This document shows positions 1-9,603 of a stretch of 64,000 nucleotides of DNA, piece after piece. The stretch lies in assembly GCF_023149035.1 (NCBI RefSeq), contig NZ_JAHXMY010000001.1:1178001-1242000 (forward strand), written 5' to 3'. This DNA is from Microbacterium sp. EYE_78. Its GTDB lineage: Bacteria; Actinomycetota; Actinomycetes; Actinomycetales; Microbacteriaceae. The notes beneath the pieces were generated by a model, which saw nothing but the letters and a program-made list of their open reading frames with translations, did no database searches and had not been told where the DNA came from. Position 1 is the first letter of the stretch. Each line of letters begins with the position of its first letter. A program made the position numbers and the translations under genes.

Positions 1-350
1 TCCTCTCGTCGCAGCTGACGAGCGCAGCGCCGCAGCTCGGTGAGACGTTCGAGCTCAACGCGATCGCGGCGGTCGTCATCGGCGGCGCCGCGCTGACCGG
101 CGGCCGGGGCAACGTCCGCGGCGTGCTCATCGGCGCGTTCGTCATCGGGTTCCTGAGCGACGGGCTCGTGCTCGTCGGCGTCTCGACCTTCTGGCAGATC
201 GCCATCAAGGGCGCCGTCATCATCCTCGCGGTGATGCTCGACCAGGCCCAGCAGCGCATCAAGCGCTCGAAGAACGCCGCGCTCGCCGCCGCGAACAAGA
301 ACACACCGGATGCCGGGGCCCCGGCCCCGACATCCGGCACCACCACCTGA
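1..350 (+). CDS. Sugar ABC transporter permease, RbsC/XylH type (3' part only)
   Basis: The reading frame is open from the left edge and ends in TGA at 348-350, so only about the last 115 codons are present. The visible part carries the stretch AVVIGGAALTGGRGNVRG, a hallmark of the cytoplasmic loop of ribose/xylose-type inner-membrane permeases, followed by two hydrophobic segments and a short charged tail rich in Lys, Ala and Pro. In this family the permease is a homodimer that works with a periplasmic-type binding protein and a double-domain ATPase. The binding protein gene follows 57 nt downstream on the same strand, and a ribokinase lies just beyond it, which supports ribose or a similar pentose as substrate. 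The ATPase and the permease start must lie left of the window. Confidence 0.88.
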   Translation, partial: LSSQLTSAAPQLGETFELNAIAAVVIGGAALTGGRGNVRGVLIGAFVIGFLSDGLVLVGVSTFWQIAIKGAVIILAVMLDQAQQRIKRSKNAALAAANKNTPDAGAPAPTSGTTT

Positions 351-1388
<1,038 letters not shown>

Positions 1389-1400
1389 GCCCGCGCGACC

Positions 1401-1443
1401 ACGACGACGCGGTGATCCTCGGGGGAGGTCACCGCGTCGTCGT
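1401..1443. terminator. Bidirectional hairpin terminator between binding protein and ribokinase
   Basis: Positions 1401-1415 and 1429-1443 are a perfect 15-bp inverted repeat around a 13-nt loop. It fills the 59-nt gap between two convergent genes, so it can serve both strands. On the plus strand it is followed by TCG and TT pairs rather than a clean T-run. Confidence 0.8.
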
Positions 1444-1447
1444 TCGT

Positions 1448-2296
1448 TCAGGCGTCGGCGGCGTAGGTGTCGAGCGGGCCGAGGGCGGGCTGCGAGAGCG
1501 GATCCTCGACGGCGGCCGCGCCGACCTCGCAGGCGCGCGCCAGCGCCTCGGCGGGGTCGTCGCCGCGCACCAAGCCGATCGTCAGGGCTGCGCAGAACGC
1601 GTCGCCGGCGCCGACCGTGTTGACGACCGTCGCGCGACGGGCGGCGACGCGGGCGACCACCTCGCCGCGGCGGACCAGCTCGGCGCCCGCCGCGCCCAGG
1701 GTCACGGCGACGAGCTCCGCGTCGCGCAGCTGCGGGAGCGCCGCGTACTCGTGCTCGTTGACGATGAAGACGTCGGCGCGCTCGAGGATCGCGTCGCTGA
1801 ACGGACGCGACGGTGCCGCGTTCACGACGACGAGTCCCGACGTCGCCGCGATCGCGCGTTCGATGACCGCGTCCGCGACCTCGAGTTGCGCGAGCACCGC
1901 GCCCTCGGTCGGCGCGGCGACGGCGTCCGCGTCGATCCGTGCGTTCGCCTCGGGGCACACCACGATCGAGTTCTCGCCGTCGGCATCCACGACGATGAGG
2001 GCCGTGCCCGAGTCGCCGTCGCTGAGCTGGACGCCGGCAGTCCCGACCCCCGCGGCGGTGAGCCCGTCGAGCAGGTCGCGACCGGCGGGATCGGTGCCGA
2101 CCGCGCCGATCAGGTCGACCCGCGCACCGAGCCGCGCGGCTGCCGCGGCCTGGTTCGCGCCCTTGCCGCCTGGCTGCCGCACGAGCGCGCCGTCGGCCAC
2201 CGTCTCGCCGCGCTCCGGCGCGCGCGCCACGCTCGCGACGAGGTCGACGTTGATCGCGCCGACGACGGTCAGGCGGGGGCGTTCGGCAGTGGTCAT
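1448..2296 (-). CDS. rbsK: Ribokinase, PfkB family
   Basis: The product phosphorylates ribose at O5 in the cytosol. From the chosen ATG it has 282 residues; an open frame continues 42 codons upstream but that part is Arg-rich and unlike the family. The conserved N-terminus TVVGAINVDLV starts directly after the chosen Met, and a GAGG ribosome site lies 6 nt upstream. The first PfkB signature GGKGANQ is at residues 43-49 and the second, NTVGAGDAF, at 226-234, with the catalytic Asp at about 232. It is convergent with the ribose-type importer and probably acts on its cargo. Other PfkB kinases (fructokinase, nucleoside kinase) are less likely because of the GAINVDLV start and the GGKGANQAAAAARLG motif. 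Confidence 0.88.
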   Translation of the reverse strand: MTTAERPRLTVVGAINVDLVASVARAPERGETVADGALVRQPGGKGANQAAAAARLGARVDLIGAVGTDPAGRDLLDGLTAAGVGTAGVQLSDGDSGTALIVVDADGENSIVVCPEANARIDADAVAAPTEGAVLAQLEVADAVIERAIAATSGLVVVNAAPSRPFSDAILERADVFIVNEHEYAALPQLRDAELVAVTLGAAGAELVRRGEVVARVAARRATVVNTVGAGDAFCAALTIGLVRGDDPAEALARACEVGAAAVEDPLSQPALGPLDTYAADA

Positions 2297-2415
2297 GATG
2301 CCTCGGTCTTCTTCGAGCGACGGTGGGTCGCGACGGTGCGCCGCGACGGTCGGCCGCGACCGCGCGGCCTCGTCGTCGAGTCTAGAGATGCGGCGACGGG
2401 GATCGGCGGCATCCA

Positions 2416-2445
2416 TTGACACGATTCAGAAGCGGCGCCTAGGGT
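2416..2445 (+). promoter_or_regulatory. Promoter of the rhamnogalacturonan lyase gene
   Basis: TTGACA at 2416-2421 is separated by 18 nt from TAGGGT at 2440-2445. Transcription would begin near 2452, just before a LacI-type palindrome at 2461. Confidence 0.65.
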
Positions 2446-2460
2446 GGGCCGTGCGACTGG

Positions 2461-2474
2461 GGAAAGCGCATTCC
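2461..2474. promoter_or_regulatory. LacI-family operator before the rhamnogalacturonan lyase
   Basis: GGAAAGCGCATTCC is a near-perfect palindrome around the central GCGC typical of LacI/GalR-family operators. It lies at about +10 to +23 of the predicted transcript, a position where a repressor blocks transcription. Closely similar sites recur at 19848, 23730, 23785, 29430 and 29464. Confidence 0.7.
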
Positions 2475-2498
2475 ATCACGAGTTCGAAGGTGAACAGC

Positions 2499-4793
2499 AT
2501 GAGAAGACCCGTCCGCACGTCCGTCGTCGCCGCGCTCGCCGCGGCCACACTGATCCTCCCGGCACAGGCCGCGATGGCGCATCCGGGGCACGGCCCCGGC
2601 AAGCCGAAGCCGGCCGCCTCGCCGCAGCTCGAGAAGCTCGACCGGGGTCTCGTCGCGCTGCCTGGCGAGGGAGGCATCCACCTCACCTGGCGCCTGTTCA
2701 AAACCGAGGCGACGGGGGCTTCGGCCACCGGCCTCACCGGCACCGCCTTCGTCGTGAAGCGCGACGGCAAGCGCATCGCGACCGTCACCGACTCGACGAC
2801 CTACGTCGACCCCGACGGCACCGACCGCTCGAAGTACACCGTCTCGCCGCTGCAGGGCAAGCGCGAGGGCAAGCCGTCCGAGAAGGTGACGGTGCAGGGG
2901 TCGCCGTTCCTCGACATCCCGCTGACGAAGCCTGCCGACGGCGTCACTCCCGCGGGCGAGGCGTACACCTACTCGGCGAACGACGTGTCGGTCGGCGACG
3001 TCGACGGTGACGGCGCGTACGAGTACGTCGTCAAGTGGGACCCGTCGAACTCGAAGGACGTCTCGCAGGTCGGCTACACCGGGCCGGTCTACATCGACAC
3101 GTACGAGCTCGACGGCACGCTGCTGAACCGCATCGACCTGGGTGTGAACATCCGCGCCGGCGCGCACTACACGCAGTTCCTCGTCTACGACTTCGATGGT
3201 GACGGCAAGGCCGAGATCATGATGAAGACGGCGCCCGGCACGAAGAGCACGGAGTTCAAGAAGGGCAAGGCCAAGAAGGCCGAGTTCGTCACGATGCCGA
3301 AGGCCGACCGCAAGGCCGGCTACTCGCACTCCGACGACTACCGGCTGAGCGCCGAGGACTACGCCGCCCACCTCGCCGACGTCTTCCAGGGCTGGTCGGA
3401 GCGCGACGAGGTCGTGTCGGGTCAGTGGCCCGCCACGATCGAAGAGGCGCTCGGCACCGAGCCGACGCACGACTACCCGCTGTCGCGTGCCGACGCCGAG
3501 GAGCTCGTCGACTACTTCATCGACGTCTACGCCCCGTCGCGTTCGGCCCGCAACGTGCTGCGGAACTTCGAGGGCTTCATCGTCGACGGACCCGAGTACC
3601 TGACCGTCTTCGAGGGCAAGTCCGGCAAGGAGCTCGAGACCGTGCGCTACGAGCCGGGCCGCGGTGACGACGGCCTGCTCTGGGGTGATTACGCGATGTC
3701 GCGCATCGAGCCGGGCAACCGGGTCGACCGCTTCCTCTCGGGCGTCGCCTACCTCGACGGAACGCGTCCGTCGGCGGTGTTCGCCCGCGGCTACTACACG
3801 CGATCGACCGTCGCGACGTACGACTGGAACGGCAAGCACCTGACCAAGCGCTGGTTCGTCGACAGCGGGCACGTCCCGCTGACGAACCCGTTCAACGACG
3901 GGCCGCACGGGCGTGACGGCACCGATCCCGAATACGGCACGCTGACGACGCAGGGCTTCCACAGCCTGAGCGCGGCGGACGTCGACGGTGACGGCAAGCA
4001 GGAGATCGTCTACGGCTCGGCGACGCTCGACAACGACGGCAGCCTGCTGTACTCGTCGTTCGACACGATGCCCGAGGGCAGCGCGACGCCCGGCGAGGAC
4101 GTGCGTCTCGGTCACGGCGACGCGATGCACGTCGGCGACTTCGACCCGAACCGCCCCGGCAAGGAGATCTTCACCGTCCACGAGGGCGGCGCGTACGCCC
4201 CGTACGGCACGGCGATGCGGGATGCCGCGACGGGCGAGGTGCTCTTCGGTGCCTATTCGGGCCGCGACACCGGGCGCGGCATGGTGGGCGACGTCCGACC
4301 TGACGTCGACGGCGTCGAGGTCTGGTCGAGCATGCCGGCGGGAACGGATGCCTCCGGCCTCCTCTCCGCCGACGGCGAGGCCCTGCAGCCCACGAACCCG
4401 GGCACGAACATGTCGATCCGCTGGGCCGGCGACCTGACGACGCAGCTCGTCAACGGCGCCCAGACCGTGACCCCCACGATCGACGACTGGACGCGCGGGA
4501 CGATGCTCACGGCATCCGGAACCCTCACGAACAACGGCACGAAGGGCAACCCGTCGCTCGTCGCCGATGTGCTGGGTGACTGGCGCGAGGAGCTGCTCGT
4601 GCGGACAGTCGACTCGTCGGCGCTGCGCATCTACGTCTCGACCGAGCCGACCGAGCACAAGCTCTACACGCTCATGCACGACCCGCAGTACCGGGCCGAG
4701 ATCGCGCGTCAGCAGACGACGTACAACCAGCCCGCGTACACGGACTTCTACCTGGCGTCCGACATGTCCTTCGCGGACGTGCCGCTGCGCTGA
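2499..4793 (+). CDS. Secreted rhamnogalacturonan lyase, PL11-type (YesW/YesX-like)
   Basis: The protein cleaves the rhamnose-galacturonic acid backbone of pectin rhamnogalacturonan I by beta-elimination, outside the cell. From the ATG chosen it has 764 residues; an open frame runs much further upstream, but GAAGG lies 8 nt before this ATG and a signal peptide (basic start, Ala/Leu core, cleavage near AMAH at 24-28) begins here. After a short Pro/Lys linker comes a fibronectin-III-like domain (about 45-135), then the eight-bladed propeller typical of PL11, with calcium-loop motifs such as GDVDGDG at 166-172 and further FDGDG and DVDGDG copies. Length agrees with two-domain PL11 enzymes. It is monocistronic, with its own promoter, LacI operator and strong terminator. 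Endo or exo action cannot be decided here. Confidence 0.9.
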   Translation: MRRPVRTSVVAALAAATLILPAQAAMAHPGHGPGKPKPAASPQLEKLDRGLVALPGEGGIHLTWRLFKTEATGASATGLTGTAFVVKRDGKRIATVTDSTTYVDPDGTDRSKYTVSPLQGKREGKPSEKVTVQGSPFLDIPLTKPADGVTPAGEAYTYSANDVSVGDVDGDGAYEYVVKWDPSNSKDVSQVGYTGPVYIDTYELDGTLLNRIDLGVNIRAGAHYTQFLVYDFDGDGKAEIMMKTAPGTKSTEFKKGKAKKAEFVTMPKADRKAGYSHSDDYRLSAEDYAAHLADVFQGWSERDEVVSGQWPATIEEALGTEPTHDYPLSRADAEELVDYFIDVYAPSRSARNVLRNFEGFIVDGPEYLTVFEGKSGKELETVRYEPGRGDDGLLWGDYAMSRIEPGNRVDRFLSGVAYLDGTRPSAVFARGYYTRSTVATYDWNGKHLTKRWFVDSGHVPLTNPFNDGPHGRDGTDPEYGTLTTQGFHSLSAADVDGDGKQEIVYGSATLDNDGSLLYSSFDTMPEGSATPGEDVRLGHGDAMHVGDFDPNRPGKEIFTVHEGGAYAPYGTAMRDAATGEVLFGAYSGRDTGRGMVGDVRPDVDGVEVWSSMPAGTDASGLLSADGEALQPTNPGTNMSIRWAGDLTTQLVNGAQTVTPTIDDWTRGTMLTASGTLTNNGTKGNPSLVADVLGDWREELLVRTVDSSALRIYVSTEPTEHKLYTLMHDPQYRAEIARQQTTYNQPAYTDFYLASDMSFADVPLR

Positions 4794-4807
4794 TCGGGTG
4801 GGGTGAG

Positions 4808-4838
4808 CAGGGGCGGATGCCGGTGGCATCCGCCCCTG
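4808..4838 (+). terminator. Intrinsic terminator of the rhamnogalacturonan lyase
   Basis: A 14-bp perfect stem (4808-4821 with 4825-4838) closes a 3-nt loop and is followed by TTTTG. The stem contains GGATGCC and its complement. Confidence 0.88.
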
Positions 4839-4889
4839 TTTTGTGCGTGTGTGCGTGTGGGCGTGCGTGCAGGGCGGGTCGGCGGGTGT

Positions 4890-4968
4890 CCACATCATGT
4901 GCTCCCGACGACCACACACGATCCGCACTGTTCACGACCGGTGTTCTCGTCCGGAGCACATGATGTGG
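4890..4968. repeat. Long imperfect hairpin repeat, family 1 copy A
   Basis: The 16-bp arms 4890-4905 and 4953-4968 are perfect inverted copies beginning CCACATCATGTGCTCC. Further pairing continues weakly inward around a spacer of about 47 nt. The right arm plus 8 inner bases (4945-4968) matches 12899-12922 exactly over 24 nt, so this is one copy of a dispersed element. It lies between two convergent genes and has no coding potential of its own. Confidence 0.8.
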
Positions 4969-4984
4969 CCAGGGGGTGGGGGGG

Positions 4985-6289
4985 TCAGCGCTCGCGCACC
5001 AGCCGGTTCACGCGCTGCTGCCACTCGCGCAGCTGCCACATGGGGTGGTGCGGGGCGGCGTTCGAGCTCGGGACGACCCCCCACACCCCGCGGTCGAGGG
5101 CGGTGCGGATGCCGTGTACCGCCAACTCGCGACCGGTCTCGGACTCCTCGAACCCGCCGTGCAGCGGCGTGTAGCCGACCCAGCCCTCGCCGATCACCGC
5201 GGGCACGCCCTGCCAGCGCGCCCACTCGGCGATCGCGATGACGCGTGACTCGATCTCGCGGTGCATGACCTCGGCGTAGCGCGGATACTCGGCATCGAGC
5301 CAGGCGTCCCAGGCTGCGGCATCCACCCAGTCGTAGCCGTAGATCATCTGGTCGGTGACGACCGTCGCGCGCAGCTTCCACTCGGCGGGGCGGCCGTAGT
5401 CGGCGGGCGTCGGGGCATCCGCCCGCAGCAGGGCGCGGAATTCGGCGTTGGGGAACCCCTCGCTGCCCTCCGAACGGATGTCGATGCGCTGCTGCAGGGC
5501 GTCGAGCACGCCGTAGCTGTAGACATGGAACTGCGCGGCGCCGAGCCCCGCCGGCAGTCGGTGCATCGCCAGGTGCGGCGGCTTGCCGTAGCTGGCCGTG
5601 ACGAGCAGATCGGGATGCCGCGCCCGCAGCCGCTCGACCTCGGTCGCGCCGCCCTCGGCCAGTGCGGGGAGGATCGAGAAGTCGACCTCGTTGTGCAGCT
5701 CGACGAGGGCGACGAGGTCGCGGAAGCCGCGCTCGTCGATCCACGCGAGCATCCGGTCCCACGCGGCCCCGAGCACGGCGTACCGGTCGCCGAGCGGCAC
5801 CGCGTCGATGGCGTCGAACCACTTCGCTGACGCGGCGAACGCCGGCGACTGCTGGTACTCCCAGCTCGCCAGTACGAGCACCAACCCGTGCCGCCGCGCC
5901 GCGACGAACAGTGCCTCGAGGTGCGCGTGCAGGTCGAGCGCGTAGCCGCCGGGGGTGTCGTACCAGCGCGTTCGCTGGCCGTAGTACCCGCCGGATGCCG
6001 CGGCTCCGAGCCCCTCGATCGCGAGGTCGCGGGCGAGGTCGTCGAGCCCGATGTCGCCGAAGAGCAGCAGGGGTGCCGCGCAGATGCGGATCGCGTTGTA
6101 GCCGAGCGCCGCGGCGTCGGCGCACGCGGCATCGAGGTCGGCGTACACGTCTCCCGCGCCGGCGCGGGTGTACCAGGAGAAGTCCCACAGCGTGATCGCG
6201 AGACGGTCGGGGAGGTGCGACGGCACCGCGCCTGTCGGCCCGTAGGGCGCCTCGGCGACGGTGCCCGAGCCCAGGTAGCGGTCGGTCAT
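4985..6289 (-). CDS. Cellulase-like glycoside hydrolase (clan GH-A fold)
   Basis: The 434-residue cytosolic protein has no signal peptide. It resembles the 'sugar-binding cellulase-like' family: a TIM-barrel start ITLWDFSWY, a strand-4 motif VELHNEVDF with candidate acid/base Glu at about 201, and a strand-7 motif IGEGWVGY with candidate nucleophile Glu at about 368. These two Glu positions fit a retaining clan A hydrolase. Its start ATG overlaps the stop codon of the upstream DUF5107 gene by 4 nt (ATGA), so the two are translationally coupled. Intracellular action on imported oligosaccharides is likely, but the substrate is not known. The 3' end is close to the family 1 hairpin. Confidence 0.75.
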   Translation of the reverse strand: MTDRYLGSGTVAEAPYGPTGAVPSHLPDRLAITLWDFSWYTRAGAGDVYADLDAACADAAALGYNAIRICAAPLLLFGDIGLDDLARDLAIEGLGAAASGGYYGQRTRWYDTPGGYALDLHAHLEALFVAARRHGLVLVLASWEYQQSPAFAASAKWFDAIDAVPLGDRYAVLGAAWDRMLAWIDERGFRDLVALVELHNEVDFSILPALAEGGATEVERLRARHPDLLVTASYGKPPHLAMHRLPAGLGAAQFHVYSYGVLDALQQRIDIRSEGSEGFPNAEFRALLRADAPTPADYGRPAEWKLRATVVTDQMIYGYDWVDAAAWDAWLDAEYPRYAEVMHREIESRVIAIAEWARWQGVPAVIGEGWVGYTPLHGGFEESETGRELAVHGIRTALDRGVWGVVPSSNAAPHHPMWQLREWQQRVNRLVRER

Positions 6290-9200
6290 GCGTTCATCCT
6301 CTCTCGCGACGCCGCGCGGCCGGCCACGGCCAGCTCGCGCAGGGACGCGGCCTGCGCCCCGCGCCGGGCGGCGGTGTCAAGATCGAACACGAGCAGCTCC
6401 GGCAGGGACGTCGCGAAGTAGTCGACCTCGTCGGGTGCGGCCTCGATCTGGGCGGCACGAGCGTCGAGGGCGTCCCAGATCGCCTCGGCCGCGGAGGGCT
6501 CACCGAGGCGGGTGTGGGCGACGCCGATCCAGAACGTCGCCTCGTCGGCCGGTCGCGGGGCGACGGCGAGAGGCGTCGTCGCGCGGGCCCGCCCCCAGGC
6601 CGCGCGGGCGGCGGCGTCGTCACCAGCGAGACGGTGCGCATCGCCGAGGGCCACGAATCGCTCTGCCTGCGGGACGGCGGGATGCCGGCCCTCGCCGAGG
6701 TTCGCCGGAGCGTCGATCCCCGCCTCGAGGAGCGCGATGGCGGCATCCGCTCGGCCCTCGGCCGATGCGCGTCGCGCCAGGAGGCAGGCCGCGCGGTCGT
6801 AGGCGGCCAGCACGACCCCTTCGCCGCCCTCGAACGGACGGAACACGCGCGTCGTCAGGACCTGCCACGCGTCGTCGACCCGGCCGATGTCGAGCAGGAG
6901 TCCGACGTGGCTGACCGCGAGGTCGTCGCGGGCGTGGAGCGCGGCGGGGTGGCGCTCCATGAGCGCGAGGCGGGTCGCGGCATCCGTCCCCGTCAGCTGC
7001 GCAAGCAGGTCGCGCTCGAGGACGAGGCGCGGGTCGGGGCGGTGGGCGAGCGCGGTCTCGTACAGGTCGGCCGCTTCGGCGGGGTCGCCGCCGGTGCGGA
7101 CGATTGCGAGGGCGAGGTTGCGCAGGACGACGGGGTCATCGGCGCCGAGATCCCGTGCACGCTCGAGTGCCGAGCGGGCGTCCGCGTCGCGACCGGCATC
7201 GAGCAGCCAGGCGCCGAGCATCCCCGCCGCGGCGGAGGACCCGGCCGCGGCGCCGACGACGAGGGCGTCGTGCTGATCGAGCCCGGCGGGGAAGGCCCCG
7301 CCCAGATCGAGGAGATCGGCAGCGGTGCGCTCGGTGGCGGCGAGGCCGGGGCGACCGGCGGCATCCGCCCACGCGGCGCGCAGGATCAGCCGGACAGGCT
7401 CGAGGTTGCCGAACCCGGCGTCGCCGGTGGCCTCGCGCTCGGTCGCGGCGAGGGCCTCGTCGAGCGCGCCGGCGCGGGCGAACTCGGCGCCGGCATCGAG
7501 CGCGGCGCGCGGGTCCGACGGTGCGGCGCCCGTGAGGCAGGTCGTGATCGGGTCGAGGGGGTCCGCCGCGCACAATGCGTCGAGCGCCGCCCCCGCGTCA
7601 CGGCCGAGTCGCCGGAGCGCGAGCGCGCGGAGCCGCTGGGCCTCGGCGATCGGCCCGGCGGCGTCCGCCAAACGAAGGGCATCGCCCGGTCGGCCGTCCG
7701 CCAGCGCGAGTCGGGCACGGGCGAGGGATGCCGGTGCTGCCCACACCGCGTTCCACGCCGCGCGCGCGAAGCGGCGATCGGCGTCGGCGCGCTCGCCGAG
7801 GCGCTCGAGCGCGAGCCCGAGCAAGTAGTGCGCCTCGCCGTCGCGGGGGTTGAGGTTGCGGCGGGTCTCGCGGGCGACGGCGGCCTCAAGGTGTTCGCGC
7901 GCCGCGGCGTACTCGGCCCCCGCAAGGTGCCACGAACCGAGCATCGTGCGGGCGCGGGAGTCGTCCGGATCACGCCTGAGCGCTTCGTCGAGGTAGGGGA
8001 GTGGTGAACGGGTGGGATGCCGGTATTGCATCAGGTGCGTCGCCGCGAGGATGAGCTCGTCGGTGCCGGCGATGCGCTCGGCCGGCTCGGGCGCCGTCGC
8101 GACCCAGGGCTCGACCGCCTCCGCGTCGCGCTGCTCCCATCGGACGAGCGTCGCGTCGTCAGTGACTAGCGCAACCGCGACCGCTGTCCCGGCGACCTCG
8201 ACGATCGCGGGGGAGCCAGGACCGACGGCGACAGCGAACATCTCCCGTCCGCCGCCGTCGACCTCGACCTCGAGGTGCGCCGCGTCGTGCGCGCGCGTCG
8301 TGATCACGCCGACCCGCGACCGGCCGCCCCCGGTCGTGACCGAGACCGCGGCATCCGTCGTCGCCTGTCGCACCGGACCGATCGCGTGGATCGGGAACCA
8401 GTGCTGCGAGAACGTCTTCGTCTCGCCGGGGACGAGCCAGGCGAAGTCGGGCTGGTTGTCGGTGTAGACGCCGGCCATGAGCTCGACATATGGGCCGTCA
8501 GTGTCGGTGAGCTGGTCGTCCCACGCGCGGCCGATGGGCCCGTCGCCCCACGTCCACTGCTTCTTGCCGGGCGAGATCGCCGGGTCTGCCCAATGCACGA
8601 ACCCGGCGTCGGCGGCGTGGTCGTAGCCGCCGAAGAACCCGTCCTCGGTGTCGGTGATCATGTACGAGGTCGGCACCGGGATGTTGCTGTAGACGTCGAC
8701 GCGGTCGGCGTCGGGGCGTTCGGCGGTGAGGGCGGGATAGTCGACGCCATAGTACGGCCGGTCGGCGCGCGGGAACGCGGTGATCGCGCGGCGGGCATGA
8801 TCGGCGACGTAGCTCACGTCGTCGGGGAAGAACGACTGGTACTGCTCGTGCGACCGGGCGGCGACGTTCGCCCACCACAGGAAGGTCTGCGGCACGTCGG
8901 TGCGGTTGTGGAGGCGCACGTCGAGCTCGATGAGCGAGGATCCCGGGCGCAGTCGCACGCCGTGGACGCCCCGCATCCGCTGCAGCGGGTCGAGGTCGCT
9001 GTGCCAGACGACCGCCGCGCCGTCGTCCTCTCGCTCGATGCGGCTGTCGACGGGCAGGAACGTCGCCGGCCGGTGGTGCTGCGGCCAGTTGAACTCGACG
9101 CCGCCCGAGATCCACGGCCCGGCGAGGCCGACGAGTGCCGGTTTGATGACGTTGTTCCGGTAGAAGAAGTCATAGCCGGCGACCTTGTCGTAGCCGATGT

Positions 9201-9510
9201 GGATCCGCCCGCCGAGCTCAGGCAGCAGCATCAGCCGGACGTAGGCGTTCTCGAGGTGGATCGCACGCCACGTGCGCGGCCGCTTCTCGTGCGAAATCGA
9301 CTCGATCATCGGCAGCGGATAGACCCGCCCACTCGAGCCCTGGTAGACCCGCCGGTCGAGGAACGCCGGGTAGGGGTCGGGGTCGCCGGGCTCGTACGTG
9401 TCGATGACGACGTCCTCGGACCAGCACGCGACCCCGCCGTCGTCGAGCAACGCCTGCTGGTCGGCGGGTGCGTCGGGGAGGTGGATGCGGCTGGGCTCGG
9501 CGTCGGGCAT
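6286..9510 (-). CDS. DUF5107 domain protein with tetratricopeptide repeats
   Basis: The predicted protein has 1074 residues and no signal peptide. The first 400 or so residues match the DUF5107 type: LPELGGRIHIGYDK and FYRNNVIKPALVGLAGPW near residues 95-125, a galactose-mutarotase-like beta-sandwich style of sequence. From about 480 onward the sequence turns into Ala/Leu-rich helical repeats (TPR-like) to the C-terminus. A TAGATT box lies 6 nt before the ATG with no ribosome site, so the mRNA is probably leaderless. It is coupled to the cellulase-like gene downstream and divergent from an AraC regulator, so the pair is likely induced by a sugar. The biochemical role of DUF5107 is not known to me; carbohydrate binding or hydrolysis is inference. 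Confidence 0.75.
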   Translation of the reverse strand: MPDAEPSRIHLPDAPADQQALLDDGGVACWSEDVVIDTYEPGDPDPYPAFLDRRVYQGSSGRVYPLPMIESISHEKRPRTWRAIHLENAYVRLMLLPELGGRIHIGYDKVAGYDFFYRNNVIKPALVGLAGPWISGGVEFNWPQHHRPATFLPVDSRIEREDDGAAVVWHSDLDPLQRMRGVHGVRLRPGSSLIELDVRLHNRTDVPQTFLWWANVAARSHEQYQSFFPDDVSYVADHARRAITAFPRADRPYYGVDYPALTAERPDADRVDVYSNIPVPTSYMITDTEDGFFGGYDHAADAGFVHWADPAISPGKKQWTWGDGPIGRAWDDQLTDTDGPYVELMAGVYTDNQPDFAWLVPGETKTFSQHWFPIHAIGPVRQATTDAAVSVTTGGGRSRVGVITTRAHDAAHLEVEVDGGGREMFAVAVGPGSPAIVEVAGTAVAVALVTDDATLVRWEQRDAEAVEPWVATAPEPAERIAGTDELILAATHLMQYRHPTRSPLPYLDEALRRDPDDSRARTMLGSWHLAGAEYAAAREHLEAAVARETRRNLNPRDGEAHYLLGLALERLGERADADRRFARAAWNAVWAAPASLARARLALADGRPGDALRLADAAGPIAEAQRLRALALRRLGRDAGAALDALCAADPLDPITTCLTGAAPSDPRAALDAGAEFARAGALDEALAATEREATGDAGFGNLEPVRLILRAAWADAAGRPGLAATERTAADLLDLGGAFPAGLDQHDALVVGAAAGSSAAAGMLGAWLLDAGRDADARSALERARDLGADDPVVLRNLALAIVRTGGDPAEAADLYETALAHRPDPRLVLERDLLAQLTGTDAATRLALMERHPAALHARDDLAVSHVGLLLDIGRVDDAWQVLTTRVFRPFEGGEGVVLAAYDRAACLLARRASAEGRADAAIALLEAGIDAPANLGEGRHPAVPQAERFVALGDAHRLAGDDAAARAAWGRARATTPLAVAPRPADEATFWIGVAHTRLGEPSAAEAIWDALDARAAQIEAAPDEVDYFATSLPELLVFDLDTAARRGAQAASLRELAVAGRAASRERMNA

Positions 9511-9516
9511 GGGGCG

Positions 9517-9522
9517 AATCTA
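9517..9522 (-). promoter_or_regulatory. Leaderless -10 box of the DUF5107 gene
   Basis: Read on the minus strand the hexamer is TAGATT, followed by 6 nt and the ATG at 9510. No purine-rich ribosome site exists in between. Confidence 0.6.
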
Positions 9523-9603
9523 TGCGTGCGTGCGTGCGCGGGCCATGGGTTCGGGCGCGGTGCGCCTGGACGATCCGACGATGCGGTGCGGCAGGATGAA
9601 GGG

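Noticed and set aside
1448..2422. Longer ribokinase start at 2422
   Set aside because: The extra 42 residues are Arg/Asp-rich, lack a ribosome site and precede the conserved PfkB N-terminus.
2439..4928. A long minus-strand frame over the rhamnogalacturonan lyase
   Set aside because: It is an antisense shadow with no family motif; the plus-strand frame has signal peptide, calcium motifs, promoter and terminator.
8275..9603. N-terminal extension of the AraC regulator
   Set aside because: The extension is antisense to the DUF5107 gene and crosses its promoter; the ATG at 9604 has a ribosome site and a normal AraC length.
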